Source: Paenibacillus sp.
GTDB lineage: Bacteria > Bacillota > Bacilli > Paenibacillales > YIM-B00363
DNA length: 64,000 bases
Assembly: GCF_031177825.1 (NCBI RefSeq)
Contig: NZ_JAPSKE010000020.1
Span: forward strand, 39,404-103,403
Reading direction: 5' to 3'
Shown here one piece after another: positions 40,412 through 48,998 of the stretch. The first letter of the stretch is position 1; the number at the start of each line of letters is the position of its first letter. The position numbers were made by a program, and so were the translations under genes. The notes below the pieces were generated by a model. The model had not been told where the DNA came from. It saw only the letters and a program-made list of their open reading frames with translations, and did no database searches.

Positions 40412-41182
40412 TTACCCGAGGATCGCGTGCAGGACGATATCGCCGACCATATGGGCGATAATAGCGTACTCAAGCCCCTTCTTCCAATATAACGCCCCGA
40501 AGAACATCCCGGCGATCGCATTGACGAGTATGATGCGGACGACGAGGACGGTCGTCACCTCGGCGAACATCGCCGGGGCGGCCGCCAGATGGCCGACGCC
40601 GAAGAGGGCGGCGGCGAGGACGATGCCGGCGACATAGATCCAAGCCGGCTTCTTCTCCTTCGTTCTTGCGAACAGCGCGCTCAACAGCCACACGACGAAC
40701 GACATGACCCCGAACCGCATCCACAGCTCTTCGTTAATCCCGCCGTAGAACATCGTGAGTACGCCCGCCCAGAACGGAACGACGTCTTCTCCTGACGCGC
40801 TCGCGAGCGCCGCGGGCAAGTACGGCCGGAACAGCGCGTCGACGCCGACTGTGAGCGCGATGGCGACCGCGCCGACGCCGACGCTGAGCAGCAGCGCCTT
40901 GGCGGTGAACGGCGCGCGGGCGCCGCCGGCGAGCCAGCCGGTCAAGTGAGGCGCGCCGAGACCGACGCGGCGGCCGAGCGTCAAGCCGACGGCGATCGCA
41001 AGCAGGCTGTTGATCGTCGAGTTGATGACGGTCGTGACGTACAACAGCTCCTTCGTGAGGCCGGATTCCGGCGGGACGACGGTCGTGTAGCCGAGGTAAG
41101 GAAGGACGGCGAGGCTGCCGATCCAAGTCAAGGCGAGCAGAAATAAGATGAGCTTGCCGTTGGTGCGAAGGAACGTCTTCAT
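40412..41182 (-). CDS. CPBP-family intramembrane protease-like protein
   Basis: The 256-residue membrane protein has the CAAX-protease/bacteriocin-processing motifs: NEELWMRFG (Glu-Glu and Arg of EExxxR, about residue 146), FGVGHL (His) and AHMVGDIVLH (second His region). The catalytic residues are present, so activity is plausible. ATG 41182 is chosen because GGAGTGA stands upstream; an in-frame GTG at 41194 overlaps that site. The AT-rich upstream region holds three ATTATTATC motifs. The target is unknown; relatives act in peptide or bacteriocin immunity. Confidence 0.82.
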   Translation of the reverse strand: MKTFLRTNGKLILFLLALTWIGSLAVLPYLGYTTVVPPESGLTKELLYVTTVINSTINSLLAIAVGLTLGRRVGLGAPHLTGWLAGGARAPFTAKALLLSVGVGAVAIALTVGVDALFRPYLPAALASASGEDVVPFWAGVLTMFYGGINEELWMRFGVMSFVVWLLSALFARTKEKKPAWIYVAGIVLAAALFGVGHLAAAPAMFAEVTTVLVVRIILVNAIAGMFFGALYWKKGLEYAIIAHMVGDIVLHAILG

Positions 41183-41202
41183 AAAGAGGATCACTCCGAT
41201 CT

Positions 41203-41244
41203 ATTATTATCAGTATTCATATTATTATCATAAACGATAATAAT
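41203..41244 (-). promoter_or_regulatory. AT-rich operator-like repeats before the CPBP gene
   Basis: ATTATTATC occurs at 41203-41211 and 41221-41229, and its exact reverse complement at 41236-41244. The last two form a perfect 9-bp-arm palindrome with the spacer ATAAAC. The binding protein is not known. Confidence 0.5.
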
Positions 41245-41252
41245 AATCAACC

Positions 41253-41285
41253 AAAAACCCGGCTGCTTTCGTTCGCGGCCGGGTT
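41253..41285 (-). terminator. Intrinsic terminator of the exonuclease operon (minus strand)
   Basis: On the minus strand the stem AACCCGGC / GCCGGGTT is followed by TTT, a few bases after the stop of the small gene at 41293. Confidence 0.75.
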
Positions 41286-41292
41286 CGAGGCG

Positions 41293-41454
41293 TTATTTTT
41301 CGTTTTTGATCTTATAGTCCGCGATGATCTTCTCGTTCACGAGGCCCTTGAGCGCGTTCCGGAGCTCGTCGGGGGAGACGTCTTGTTTCAGCCCCAGCCT
41401 CTCCTTCAACAAGGCGTATTCTTTGTCGTATTCGGCATCGGTTTTCTTCTTCAA
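41293..41454 (-). CDS. 53-residue protein coupled to the exonuclease gene
   Basis: A 54-codon frame starts at TTG (41452-41454), which overlaps the exonuclease stop as TTGA, with GGGAGG 7 nt upstream. The protein starts KKKTDAEYDKEYALLKERLG (after the initiator Met) and ends KIIADYKIKNEK. It is charged, helical and soluble, with no family I recognise. A minus-strand terminator lies just beyond its stop. Translational coupling and good ribosome-site spacing support reality; the short length and TTG start are reasons for caution. Confidence 0.6.
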   Translation of the reverse strand: MKKKTDAEYDKEYALLKERLGLKQDVSPDELRNALKGLVNEKIIADYKIKNEK

Positions 41455-42335
41455 CGTCTCGCCTCCCGGCTTTCCGTCGTCGTCGTCTCCGCGGATGTCG
41501 CGGAGGTTGCGGATGTCGCGGCCGCCGCGCTGCTCGCGCTTTCCGCGGTCTTCTGGGACGCCGCCGGCGCCTTGCGCGGCTTCTGCGCTCTCGCGGCGAC
41601 CTCCGACGCGAAATACGCTTCGAGCTCCGCCGCCTTGCGCGGGTCGTCCAAGTTCACCTTATCCTTCAAGAACTTCTCGACGAGCACGTCCCACGTCTGC
41701 GGTTGCTTCTGAATCGCCATCGTCCGCACCGCGTTCTTCACCATTCTGCGTTCCTTGGCGTTCGAGTATACGTCCTTATAATACTGGACGCGCTCGAAGT
41801 CCAGATGCTCGAAGACGGCGCGGAAGATGTCGCCGGTCATGCGCGCGTCGTCGAGCGCCCGATGCGCGGAGCCTTCGTTCGCGATGCCGAGTTCGGCGAG
41901 CGCCGCTTCCACGCTGACGTCGTTCGTGACGTTCTTGTACCGAATGTATCCCTTCAGCAGGTCGAAATACGGGATGGCCGTCCAATACGCGTCGTCGAGC
42001 TTATGCATGCGCGCGTCGAGCACGATGCGCTTCATGTCCTCGCCGCCCCAGGTGACGAAGATGAACGCCTCGCTGCGGGCGAGCCATTCCCGGAATCGCG
42101 CCGCCACGGCCGGGAAGCCGGGCGCCGCGTCGATCCCTTCCTGCGGGATGCCGGTCTTCTCCTTAATGAAGCTGTTCAGCTTCGAGAAATAGACCGGTTT
42201 AACCAACGACGTGAACTCGTCCTTATATCGCAAAGCTTCGTCGAGCCGGACCGCGCCGATTTCGATGACTTCCATCGGCAGGTCGCTCGCGAACTTCCGC
42301 CCGTTGAATTCGATGTCGAGGATGATGTAATCCAT
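41451..42335 (-). CDS. DEDDh 3'-5' exonuclease (KapD-like)
   Basis: The 294-residue protein has an exonuclease domain in the first 180 residues. Exo I DIEFNG (Asp7, Glu9), an Exo II region in FVTWGGEDMKR and Exo III HRALDDARMTGD supply the DEDDh residues. This group includes KapD, an inhibitor of the KinA sporulation pathway, and Eri1-like RNases. The last 60 residues are a low-complexity Ala/Ser/Thr tail (SSAAAATSATSATSAETTTT), probably disordered. The stop overlaps the start of a 53-residue protein. Confidence 0.87.
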   Translation of the reverse strand: MDYIILDIEFNGRKFASDLPMEVIEIGAVRLDEALRYKDEFTSLVKPVYFSKLNSFIKEKTGIPQEGIDAAPGFPAVAARFREWLARSEAFIFVTWGGEDMKRIVLDARMHKLDDAYWTAIPYFDLLKGYIRYKNVTNDVSVEAALAELGIANEGSAHRALDDARMTGDIFRAVFEHLDFERVQYYKDVYSNAKERRMVKNAVRTMAIQKQPQTWDVLVEKFLKDKVNLDDPRKAAELEAYFASEVAARAQKPRKAPAASQKTAESASSAAAATSATSATSAETTTTESREARR

Positions 42336-42461
42336 GCGGGTGCCTCCGATTCTCTTTGCCCTAATTCCTGCGTAACCCCTATATTGTAACAGAAAATCGA
42401 CGGTTTTAGGGGATTAATGGTAGGGTTCGCAAAAAGGCGGAAAACCAACCGCGCCCGCTCG

Positions 42462-44210
42462 TTACTCCGCGACGAAACGCAGGACGGCGTATCCGTACGC
42501 CGGCACGGTCAGGCGCCCGGCGACGAGCGCGGCGCCGGAAGCGGCGAAGGCCGTCGCAAAGCGGCCGCCCTCGAGCTCCGGAAGCGGGAACGCCGCTTCC
42601 GCCTCGCCGCGGTTCAGCGCGACGACGAACCGCTCGTCCGCGTCGGCGCGCTCGTAGAGCACGCGCCCGTCGCCCGGTTCCGCGAGCAGGAACCGGATCG
42701 AGCCCGCGCGCAGCGCCGCGTGCGCGCGCCGCAGGCGAATCGCGTTCCGGTAGAACGCGAACAGCTCCCGATCCTGCGCCGCAGGATCCCAGACCATGCA
42801 CCGTCGGCAGTCGGGATCGCCCTCGCCGACCATGCCGACCTCGTCGCCGTAGTAGATGCACGGCGCCCCGAGGAAGGTGAGCTGGAACAGCACGGCCAGC
42901 TTCAGCTTCCGCGCGTCCTCGCCGCAGATCGTCAGCAGGCGAGGGGTGTCGTGCGAGTCGAGCAGGTTGAACATCGCCTCGTTCACCTGCCGCGGATACG
43001 ACGCGAGCTGCCGCTGGATCGCATCCGCGAAGCCGCGCGCGTCCAGCTTCTCCCGGGCGACGAAGTCGAGCACGGTGCCCGTGAACGGATAGTTCATCGT
43101 CGCGTCGAACTGGTCGCCTTGCAGCCACATCATCGCGTCGTGGAACATCTCGCCGAGAATGTAGCAGTCCGGCTTGGCGCGCTTGACGACGTCGCGGAAC
43201 TTGCGCCAGAACGCGTGGTCGACCTCGTTGGCGACGTCGAGCCGCCAGCCGTCGATGCCGACCTCCTCGATCCAGTAGCGCGCTACGCCGAGCAAGTAGT
43301 CCTGCACCTCGGGGTTCGCCGTGTTCAGCTTCGGCATATGCGGCTCGAAGGCGAACGCATCGTACGTCGGCATGCCGTCGATCCGCTCCAGCGGGAACTG
43401 CCGTACATGGAACCAGTCGGCATATTTCGAGGCCGCCCCCTTCTCCTTCACGTCCAGGAACGGTCCGAACGTGCCTCCCGCGTGATTGAAGACGGCGTCG
43501 AGCATGACGCGGATACCGCGGTCATGGCAGGCGTCCACCAACCTTTTCAATAACGCGTTGTCGCCGAAATGCCGATCCACTCGAAGGTAATCCTCGGTGT
43601 CGTACTTATGGTTCGTTCGCGCTTGGAACAGCGGCGTGAAGTAGATCGCATTGACGCCGAGCTCCGACAAGTGATCCAGATGGTCGAGCACGCCTTGCAG
43701 ATCGCCGCCGAAATAGTTGTACCATTCCGGCTTCCCGCCCCACGGCAGGACGTCATCGGGGTCGTTCGACGGATCCCCGTTCGCGAACCGCTCGGGGAAA
43801 ATTTGATAAAACACCGCGTCCTTCACCCACGCCGGCGGGCGGAACAGCTCCGACGCGTGCAGGAACGGGAATTCGAACAGGCCGAAGTGCTCGTCGGGGG
43901 CCGCGGGGGAGATCCCCTTTTCCGAAAACCACCACGTCTCGCCGTCCGCGTCCGTCAGCGCGAACGCGTACGCGAGTCGCCGGTACTCCGGCAGCACGTC
44001 GATCTCCCAATAGTCGAACAGCTCGTCCGCATACGCGAGGCGCATCGGCGCCGACCGCATCGCCTCGAACGGCTGGAACTTGTCCCCGTACATCGTCTCG
44101 ACGCTCGCCGCGTCGCCGCGCTTCGCGCGCAGCCGCAGCACGACCGTCTTTTCGTCGTACGCGAACGACCAATTCAGCTTCGGGCGATGGTATACCGCTT
44201 CTTTCAACAT
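42462..44210 (-). CDS. GH13_20 neopullulanase/cyclomaltodextrinase-like alpha-glycosidase
   Basis: The 582-residue enzyme has an N-terminal beta-sandwich N domain (about 1-120), a TIM barrel and a C-terminal beta domain. The catalytic residues are Asp325 (GWRLDVANE), Glu354 (ILGEMFHDA) and Asp421 (LLDSHDTPR), nearly the neopullulanase positions. With no signal peptide it acts in the cytoplasm on imported maltodextrins, cyclodextrins or pullulan fragments. ATG 44210 is used because AAGGAGG lies 8 nt upstream. It is single, with no maltose transporter nearby. Confidence 0.92.
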   Translation of the reverse strand: MLKEAVYHRPKLNWSFAYDEKTVVLRLRAKRGDAASVETMYGDKFQPFEAMRSAPMRLAYADELFDYWEIDVLPEYRRLAYAFALTDADGETWWFSEKGISPAAPDEHFGLFEFPFLHASELFRPPAWVKDAVFYQIFPERFANGDPSNDPDDVLPWGGKPEWYNYFGGDLQGVLDHLDHLSELGVNAIYFTPLFQARTNHKYDTEDYLRVDRHFGDNALLKRLVDACHDRGIRVMLDAVFNHAGGTFGPFLDVKEKGAASKYADWFHVRQFPLERIDGMPTYDAFAFEPHMPKLNTANPEVQDYLLGVARYWIEEVGIDGWRLDVANEVDHAFWRKFRDVVKRAKPDCYILGEMFHDAMMWLQGDQFDATMNYPFTGTVLDFVAREKLDARGFADAIQRQLASYPRQVNEAMFNLLDSHDTPRLLTICGEDARKLKLAVLFQLTFLGAPCIYYGDEVGMVGEGDPDCRRCMVWDPAAQDRELFAFYRNAIRLRRAHAALRAGSIRFLLAEPGDGRVLYERADADERFVVALNRGEAEAAFPLPELEGGRFATAFAASGAALVAGRLTVPAYGYAVLRFVAE

Positions 44211-44319
44211 CCATACCGCCTCCTTATCGAGTCGGGCAACGCCAGACGCGCGAATCGCGCGTAAAACGCGAAAAACGCGACAAAGCACAACCGAAGCCGC
44301 ATGAACGACGACGAGGTTG

Positions 44320-44337
44320 TACCTTCCCGCGAAGGTA
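44320..44337. promoter_or_regulatory. Palindrome between the GH13 and KDPG-aldolase genes
   Basis: A perfect dyad TACCTTC-CCGC-GAAGGTA (7-bp arms) lies in the 204-bp divergent gap. A second palindrome CGCGCGA-A-TCGCGCG lies near 44252-44266. These are possible operators; the proteins are unknown. Confidence 0.35.
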
Positions 44338-44414
44338 GCATTGCCTTCAAATTGCTTTCATCATAGCACAACCGCATGGTAAGATATAGTCACTTATAAG
44401 GAGGCGCTGGACTC

Positions 44415-45050
44415 ATGGATTTGTTACAGGTGATCGAGAACAACAAGATCGTAGCTATCTTTAGAGGGGTGTCGGGCGAAGGCGCGGATCGGGGAGCGGA
44501 GGCGCTCATCCGCGGCGGCATTAAGGTGCTGGAAGTGACGATGAACACGGAAGGGGCGATGACGTCCCTCGCGAATTGGCGGAAGAAGTACGAGGGCGAA
44601 GCGTTCCTCGGCGCGGGCACGGTGTTGGATCTGGAGATGGCGAAGGTCGCGGTCGCGTCGGGCGCGCAGTTCCTCATTTCGCCGAATCTCGACGAGGACG
44701 TCGTTCGATACGGCATCGAACAAGGCGTCGACGTATTCCCGGGCGTCATGACGCCGACGGAAATCGTGCGCGCGTGGAAGGCCGGCGCGAGAGCGGTCAA
44801 GCTGTTCCCGATGGCGTCGCTCGGCATTCAATATTTGAAGGACATCCGCGCGCCGCTGGACAACATTCCGATGATCGTCACGGGCGGCGTCAACCTCGCC
44901 AACATCGCCGACTTCATCAAGGCGGGCGTGGCGGGCGTCGGTCTCGGCAGCAATCTGGTGGACAAGAAGCTGGTGGCCGAAGGGAAGTTCGACGAGCTGG
45001 AAGCGAACGCGCGCAAGTACGTGGACGCGGTCGCGGCGTCGATGCGCTGA
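44415..45050 (+). CDS. eda: KDPG/KHG aldolase (2-keto-4-hydroxyglutarate aldolase)
   Basis: The 211-residue class I aldolase has the family landmarks KVLEVTMNTEGA (with the catalytic Glu), GAGTVLDLEMAKVAVASGAQ, FPGVMTPTEI and the Schiff-base Lys in RAVKLFPMASLG. It cleaves KDPG or KHG to pyruvate plus glyceraldehyde-3-phosphate or glyoxylate. The ATG follows AAGGAGGCGC. It is monocistronic with a strong terminator; a KDG kinase is not adjacent. Confidence 0.92.
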   Translation: MDLLQVIENNKIVAIFRGVSGEGADRGAEALIRGGIKVLEVTMNTEGAMTSLANWRKKYEGEAFLGAGTVLDLEMAKVAVASGAQFLISPNLDEDVVRYGIEQGVDVFPGVMTPTEIVRAWKAGARAVKLFPMASLGIQYLKDIRAPLDNIPMIVTGGVNLANIADFIKAGVAGVGLGSNLVDKKLVAEGKFDELEANARKYVDAVAASMR

Positions 45051-45070
45051 TTTTCGGAAAATAGATAGAG

Positions 45071-45122
45071 AAAGCCGCTCAAGCGGGGGAACGGTTCCCT
45101 GCGCTTGAACGGCTTTTTTTTT
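45071..45122 (+). terminator. Intrinsic terminator after eda
   Basis: A long stem AAGCCGCTCAAGCG / CGCTTGAACGGCTT (one mismatch) is followed by eight T. Confidence 0.9.
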
Positions 45123-45140
45123 GCTGCGCCGATTCGTCGA

Positions 45141-45509
45141 TTAAGAGCGGACGAACAAGATGCCGAGCGGCGGACGGCGGTTCGCGATGATGCGGGCGAC
45201 TTGGTTGTCGTTCAACCGGCGCCCGACGACGATCAGGGACGACGCTTGGTCGTTGAAGTCGCCGAGGGCGTTGACGACCGTGTTGCCGCGGTAGACGCGA
45301 GTCGCGCCGCGGAAGTTGTTGTCCGCGAACAGAATCAACGTCACGGCGTTGCTGTCCACGACGTTACGGAGCCGGAAGCTCGACAATTGGTCGTTGAAGC
45401 GGAACGCGTCGAAGTCGCGGATCGCGATTCCGCCGCGTCTGAACACGATGCGGCGGCCGCTCAAGTTATTGTCGGCATGCAAAGAAAGTCTTACGTCTCT
45501 GTTTACCAT
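45141..45509 (-). CDS. Two-motif beta-gamma-crystallin-like protein
   Basis: The 122-residue protein consists of two Greek-key motifs. Each has an aromatic/Gly N-arm (LHADNNLSGRR; LFADNNFRGAT) and a Ca-binding loop of the canonical N/D-D-x-x-S-S form (NDQLSS near 40; NDQASS near 86). Two such loops in one domain predict calcium binding, as in microbial beta-gamma-crystallins such as Protein S. No signal peptide is seen, so it is cytoplasmic or in spores. The gene stands alone, convergent on eda. The role is unknown, perhaps stress or dormancy. Confidence 0.7.
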   Translation of the reverse strand: MVNRDVRLSLHADNNLSGRRIVFRRGGIAIRDFDAFRFNDQLSSFRLRNVVDSNAVTLILFADNNFRGATRVYRGNTVVNALGDFNDQASSLIVVGRRLNDNQVARIIANRRPPLGILFVRS

Positions 45510-45672
45510 AGTGCATAATCTCCCCTTTCGTTGCGAGATAGTGCATTGTATGCGAGGTTGCTAGGTTGGTATGGACGCATCATGCAGTGTATCCGGCTAT
45601 CTTTCCTCTTGCGGCGCCCGCCGGGGTTTGCTATGATGTTCTTCCGTTAGTTTCCAGTTCAGGGGGGTTGCC

Positions 45673-46455
45673 ATGCTCTTCGCCACGCTGTTTCGGAAGT
45701 CGTACCGCGTCAATTTGCAATACCGGGCCGCCCATGCGGTGCGTTCGGTCACCAGTCTCATCTTCGGTTACGTCTACATCTCGATCTGGATCGGCCTCGG
45801 CGCCGACCACTCGCTCGGGGAATACGGCACGGAAGGCATGATCGCTTACATCGCCGCCAATCAGTCGATCCTCGTCCTCACCTTGTTTATCACCTACGGT
45901 CTCGGCATCGAGACGCTCGTCCGCTCCGGAAACATTTCGACTGAACTCATTCGTCCCGTCCATCTGTTCCCGCAGCTCGCCGCGAGGGAGTGGGGCAAGA
46001 TCGGCTACAACTTCATCTATCGGGCGCTGCCGATTTACGCCTTCTTCGCCGTCGTCTTTTCGATTCCGTTGCCGGAGCGCTTGATCACGTACGCGTCTGC
46101 CGCCGCATCGCTGTTGATGGCGAGTTACATCAGCATCTGCATCAACTATTTGATCGGGGCGGTGTCGCTGTGGACGGGGGAGGCGCGGTTTCTGTATTGG
46201 TTGCATTACGCCGTCGCGATGGTCATCTCCGGATTTTTCATTCCGATCGAATGGCTGCCCGGGCCGTTGCAAGCGGTTGCGGCATGGACGCCTTATCCGT
46301 ACATTCAATACGCGCCGGTGACGATCTGGCTGGAGACGAACGACGCGCCGGCCGCGGCGCTGGCGACGGCGTTCGGCTGGTGCGCCGCGTTCACGGCGCT
46401 CTGTTACGGGGTTACGGCATGGATGCGGCGGAAGGTGGAGGTGCAGGGCGGATGA
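45673..46455 (+). CDS. ABC-2 family permease subunit 1
   Basis: The 260-residue protein has six membrane helices and the DUF990/ABC-2_2 pattern: RVNLQYRAAHAVRSVTSLIF near the N-terminus and EWGKIGYNFIYRALPIYAFF. It is encoded with a second permease (46452) and an ATPase (47281), a common three-gene exporter unit. The stop overlaps the next ATG. The substrate is unknown. Confidence 0.82.
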   Translation: MLFATLFRKSYRVNLQYRAAHAVRSVTSLIFGYVYISIWIGLGADHSLGEYGTEGMIAYIAANQSILVLTLFITYGLGIETLVRSGNISTELIRPVHLFPQLAAREWGKIGYNFIYRALPIYAFFAVVFSIPLPERLITYASAAASLLMASYISICINYLIGAVSLWTGEARFLYWLHYAVAMVISGFFIPIEWLPGPLQAVAAWTPYPYIQYAPVTIWLETNDAPAAALATAFGWCAAFTALCYGVTAWMRRKVEVQGG

Positions 46456-47243
46456 GCGGATTGTCGCTGTACTTCAAGCTGTTGCGCGCCAGCGTCCGAA
46501 GCCGGATGCAATACCGGTTCAACTTCGTGTTCACGTCGCTCGTCGCGGCGCTCATCTCGGCCGCGGACTTCCTTATGGTCGCGGTCGTGCTGCTGCGGTT
46601 CGACCACGTGAAGCAGTGGAACGTGTACGAGATCGGGTACCTGTACGCGGTCATCATCTTGGCCAAGATGCTGTACCGGACGTTCACCTCGGATATGCAT
46701 CATATCGAAAAGTATCTCGTCACCGGCGACCTCGACCAGCTCATGGTCCGCCCCGTCCCCGTGTTGTTCGGGCTCATGACGGCGAACGTCAAGCTCCTGC
46801 CCGGCGAGCTTGTGCAGGGCACGGCCGTGCTGAGCGTCTGCATCGGCGCGATGCTGCGTTCGGGGCAGCTCGAGCCGTGGGCGATTCCGCTGACGATCTA
46901 CAGCATCCTCGTCGGCGCGGTCATCCTGTCCGCAATCGGCCTCGCGACCGCGACGGTCGGCTTCTGGACGACGCAGGTCGACGATCTGCAGTCGTTCACC
47001 GAGGACGCCGCGCGCAACGCGGGGCAGTATCCGCTGACGCTGTACCCGGATTGGCTCAAGGGCATACTGCTCACGCTGCTGCCTGTCGGGTTCGTCAACT
47101 ACTTGCCGGCGCTGTATCTATTGAAGGGAGAGCTCGGCCCGTGGGTGTTCGCGGCGACCGGGGGCGTCGCGATATTCGCGATGGGGCTGGCGCTGCGGTT
47201 TTGGCGGTTCGGCATTCGCCGGTACCAGAGCACGGGACATTAG
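46452..47243 (+). CDS. ABC-2 family permease subunit 2
   Basis: The 263-residue permease has six helices and is paralogous in layout to its upstream neighbour (FKLLRASVRSRMQYRFNFVF near the start). It also has HHIEKYLVTGDLDQLMVRP, an amphipathic cytoplasmic segment shared by this family. ATG 46452 overlaps the preceding stop by 4 nt. The two permeases probably form a heterodimer. Confidence 0.82.
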   Translation: MSGLSLYFKLLRASVRSRMQYRFNFVFTSLVAALISAADFLMVAVVLLRFDHVKQWNVYEIGYLYAVIILAKMLYRTFTSDMHHIEKYLVTGDLDQLMVRPVPVLFGLMTANVKLLPGELVQGTAVLSVCIGAMLRSGQLEPWAIPLTIYSILVGAVILSAIGLATATVGFWTTQVDDLQSFTEDAARNAGQYPLTLYPDWLKGILLTLLPVGFVNYLPALYLLKGELGPWVFAATGGVAIFAMGLALRFWRFGIRRYQSTGH

Positions 47244-47280
47244 GAACGTTTTCGGAAAAGGGAAGGGAGATTCCAATCGC

Positions 47281-48285
47281 ATGGTCATGATCGCAGCGGA
47301 AGGGCTCGGCAAGACGTTCCGCCGGCCCGTCGTGAAGGAAGGGGCGTTCGCGGGGGTACGGTCGCTGTTCGCCCGGCAATACAAGGAGACGGCCGCGGTG
47401 GCGGACGTCAGCTTTACGATCGAGCGGGGAGAATTCGTCGGGTATATCGGGCCGAACGGCGCCGGCAAGTCGACGACGATCAAGATGCTGACGGGCATCC
47501 TCCACCCGACGGCGGGGGAGGTGCGCGTCGCGGGGCGGTCGCCGCAGCGGGAACGCCGGCAGGTGGCCGGGCGGATCGGCGTCGTGTTCGGGCAGCGCAG
47601 CCAGCTGTGGTGGGACTTGCCCGTGCGCGACTCGTACGACGTGCTCGCGGCGATGTACAAGGTCGAGCCGGACGTCAAGCGGAAGCGGCTCGCCGAGCTG
47701 ACGGAGCTGCTGCGCCTTAGCGAAGTGATGGACTTGCCGGTGCGCAAGTGCTCGCTCGGCCAGCGGATGCGGGCCGACCTCGCCGCCGCGCTGCTGCACG
47801 ATCCGGACGTGTTGTTCCTCGACGAACCGACCATCGGACTCGACGCGTTCGCGAAGCGAAGCATTCGAGAGTTCTTACGGTCGCTGAACCGGGAGTTCGG
47901 GAAGACGATTCTGCTGACGACGCACGATATGGACGACATCGAGACGTTGTGCAGCCGGGTGATGGTGCTGAACGGAGGGACGCTCGCGTACGACGGATCG
48001 CTCGAGGAGCTCCGGGAGCGGATCGGCCTGCCGAGCCGCATGACGCTGACGTTCGCGGGGGACGTCGACGCGGCCGCCTGCGCCGCGGCGTTCGGCGACG
48101 AGGTCGCGGTCGAACGCGCGGACGGACCGCGCGTCGCGCTGGCGTTCCAGCGCGAGCGCATCCGGCCGAAGCGCGTGCTGGACGCGGCTTCGGCGCTCGG
48201 GGACATCGTCGACATTCATATGGAGGAGCCGGAATTCGAAGACGTGATCCGGCGCATCTACAGCGGGGCGACGAACGACCGATAG
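47281..48285 (+). CDS. ABC-2 exporter ATP-binding protein
   Basis: The 334-residue ATPase has Walker A GPNGAGKST (about 59-67), FGQRSQLWWDLP, the signature CSLGQRMR in place of LSGGQ, Walker B VLFLDEPTIGLD and switch His in TTHDMDDIE. About 90 C-terminal residues form the extra domain typical of drug-exporter ATPases (DrrA-like). Its 3' end overlaps the convergent LysE gene by 28 bp. Translation may start at 47281 or the ATG two codons later. Confidence 0.87.
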   Translation: MVMIAAEGLGKTFRRPVVKEGAFAGVRSLFARQYKETAAVADVSFTIERGEFVGYIGPNGAGKSTTIKMLTGILHPTAGEVRVAGRSPQRERRQVAGRIGVVFGQRSQLWWDLPVRDSYDVLAAMYKVEPDVKRKRLAELTELLRLSEVMDLPVRKCSLGQRMRADLAAALLHDPDVLFLDEPTIGLDAFAKRSIREFLRSLNREFGKTILLTTHDMDDIETLCSRVMVLNGGTLAYDGSLEELRERIGLPSRMTLTFAGDVDAAACAAAFGDEVAVERADGPRVALAFQRERIRPKRVLDAASALGDIVDIHMEEPEFEDVIRRIYSGATNDR

Positions 48286-48920
48286 CCGTCCAGGAACACG
48301 TCGACGGCGAAGTACAAGAACAGCGCCGCCGAGACGATCGAGATCGCGCGCACGAACGACGGCCCGAGCCGCTTGCCGCTCGTCGAGGCGAGCAGCGCCA
48401 TGCCGAACGACCAGACGATCCCCGCGCTGAAGAAGCCGGCCAGGAACGACGCGAGCGCGAGAGCGCCTTGGACGGGCGACTTCGCCACGACGCTGCCGCC
48501 GACGGTCGCGAACCATAGAATGGCGGTCGGCGACGCGATGGCGAGGCCCCAGCCCCAGAGGAACGAGCGCAGCGAGGAGCGGCGCGGGGCGGCTTGGCCG
48601 TTCGCGGAACCGTCGTCGGCGTCCATCGACTTCGGCCGAACCGCGGCTCGAATCATCGCGAAGGCGAAATACAGCAGCATGATCGTACCGCCGATCCAGA
48701 GCGCCCAGCGCACCTCCGGGATGCCGAGCAGCAGCGCGACGCCGGTCGTGGCGAGCACGGCGTACGTCAGATCGCCGAACGAGGAGCCGACGCCGATCAG
48801 GAACGACGGCCAGAAGCCGCGCTGGACGCCCTCTCGCACGATCGCCACGTTGACCATGCCGAGGTCGAGGCAGAGGCTTAAGGATAAGGCGAAGCCGGAG
48901 AAAAATAAGTGCCAGAGCAT
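48258..48920 (-). CDS. LysE/RhtB-family amino-acid exporter
   Basis: The 220-residue protein has six helices. The family start (FFSGFALSLSLCLDLGMVNV), the Gly-rich FLIGVGSSFGDLTYAVLATT and WGLAIASPTAILWFATVGGS match LysE/RhtB exporters. The middle linker (DADDGSANGQAAPRRSSLR) is a cytoplasmic loop. It should export an amino acid or related compound. Its last 28 bp overlap the convergent ATPase gene, with no terminator between them. Confidence 0.87.
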   Translation of the reverse strand: MLWHLFFSGFALSLSLCLDLGMVNVAIVREGVQRGFWPSFLIGVGSSFGDLTYAVLATTGVALLLGIPEVRWALWIGGTIMLLYFAFAMIRAAVRPKSMDADDGSANGQAAPRRSSLRSFLWGWGLAIASPTAILWFATVGGSVVAKSPVQGALALASFLAGFFSAGIVWSFGMALLASTSGKRLGPSFVRAISIVSAALFLYFAVDVFLDGYRSFVAPL

Positions 48921-48998
48921 AAGTTGATTTTCACGGGCCTTTCATGACAGAATGGACTCATTATACATGCGGCGACGGAAGGGGACAATCGAAAAAAG

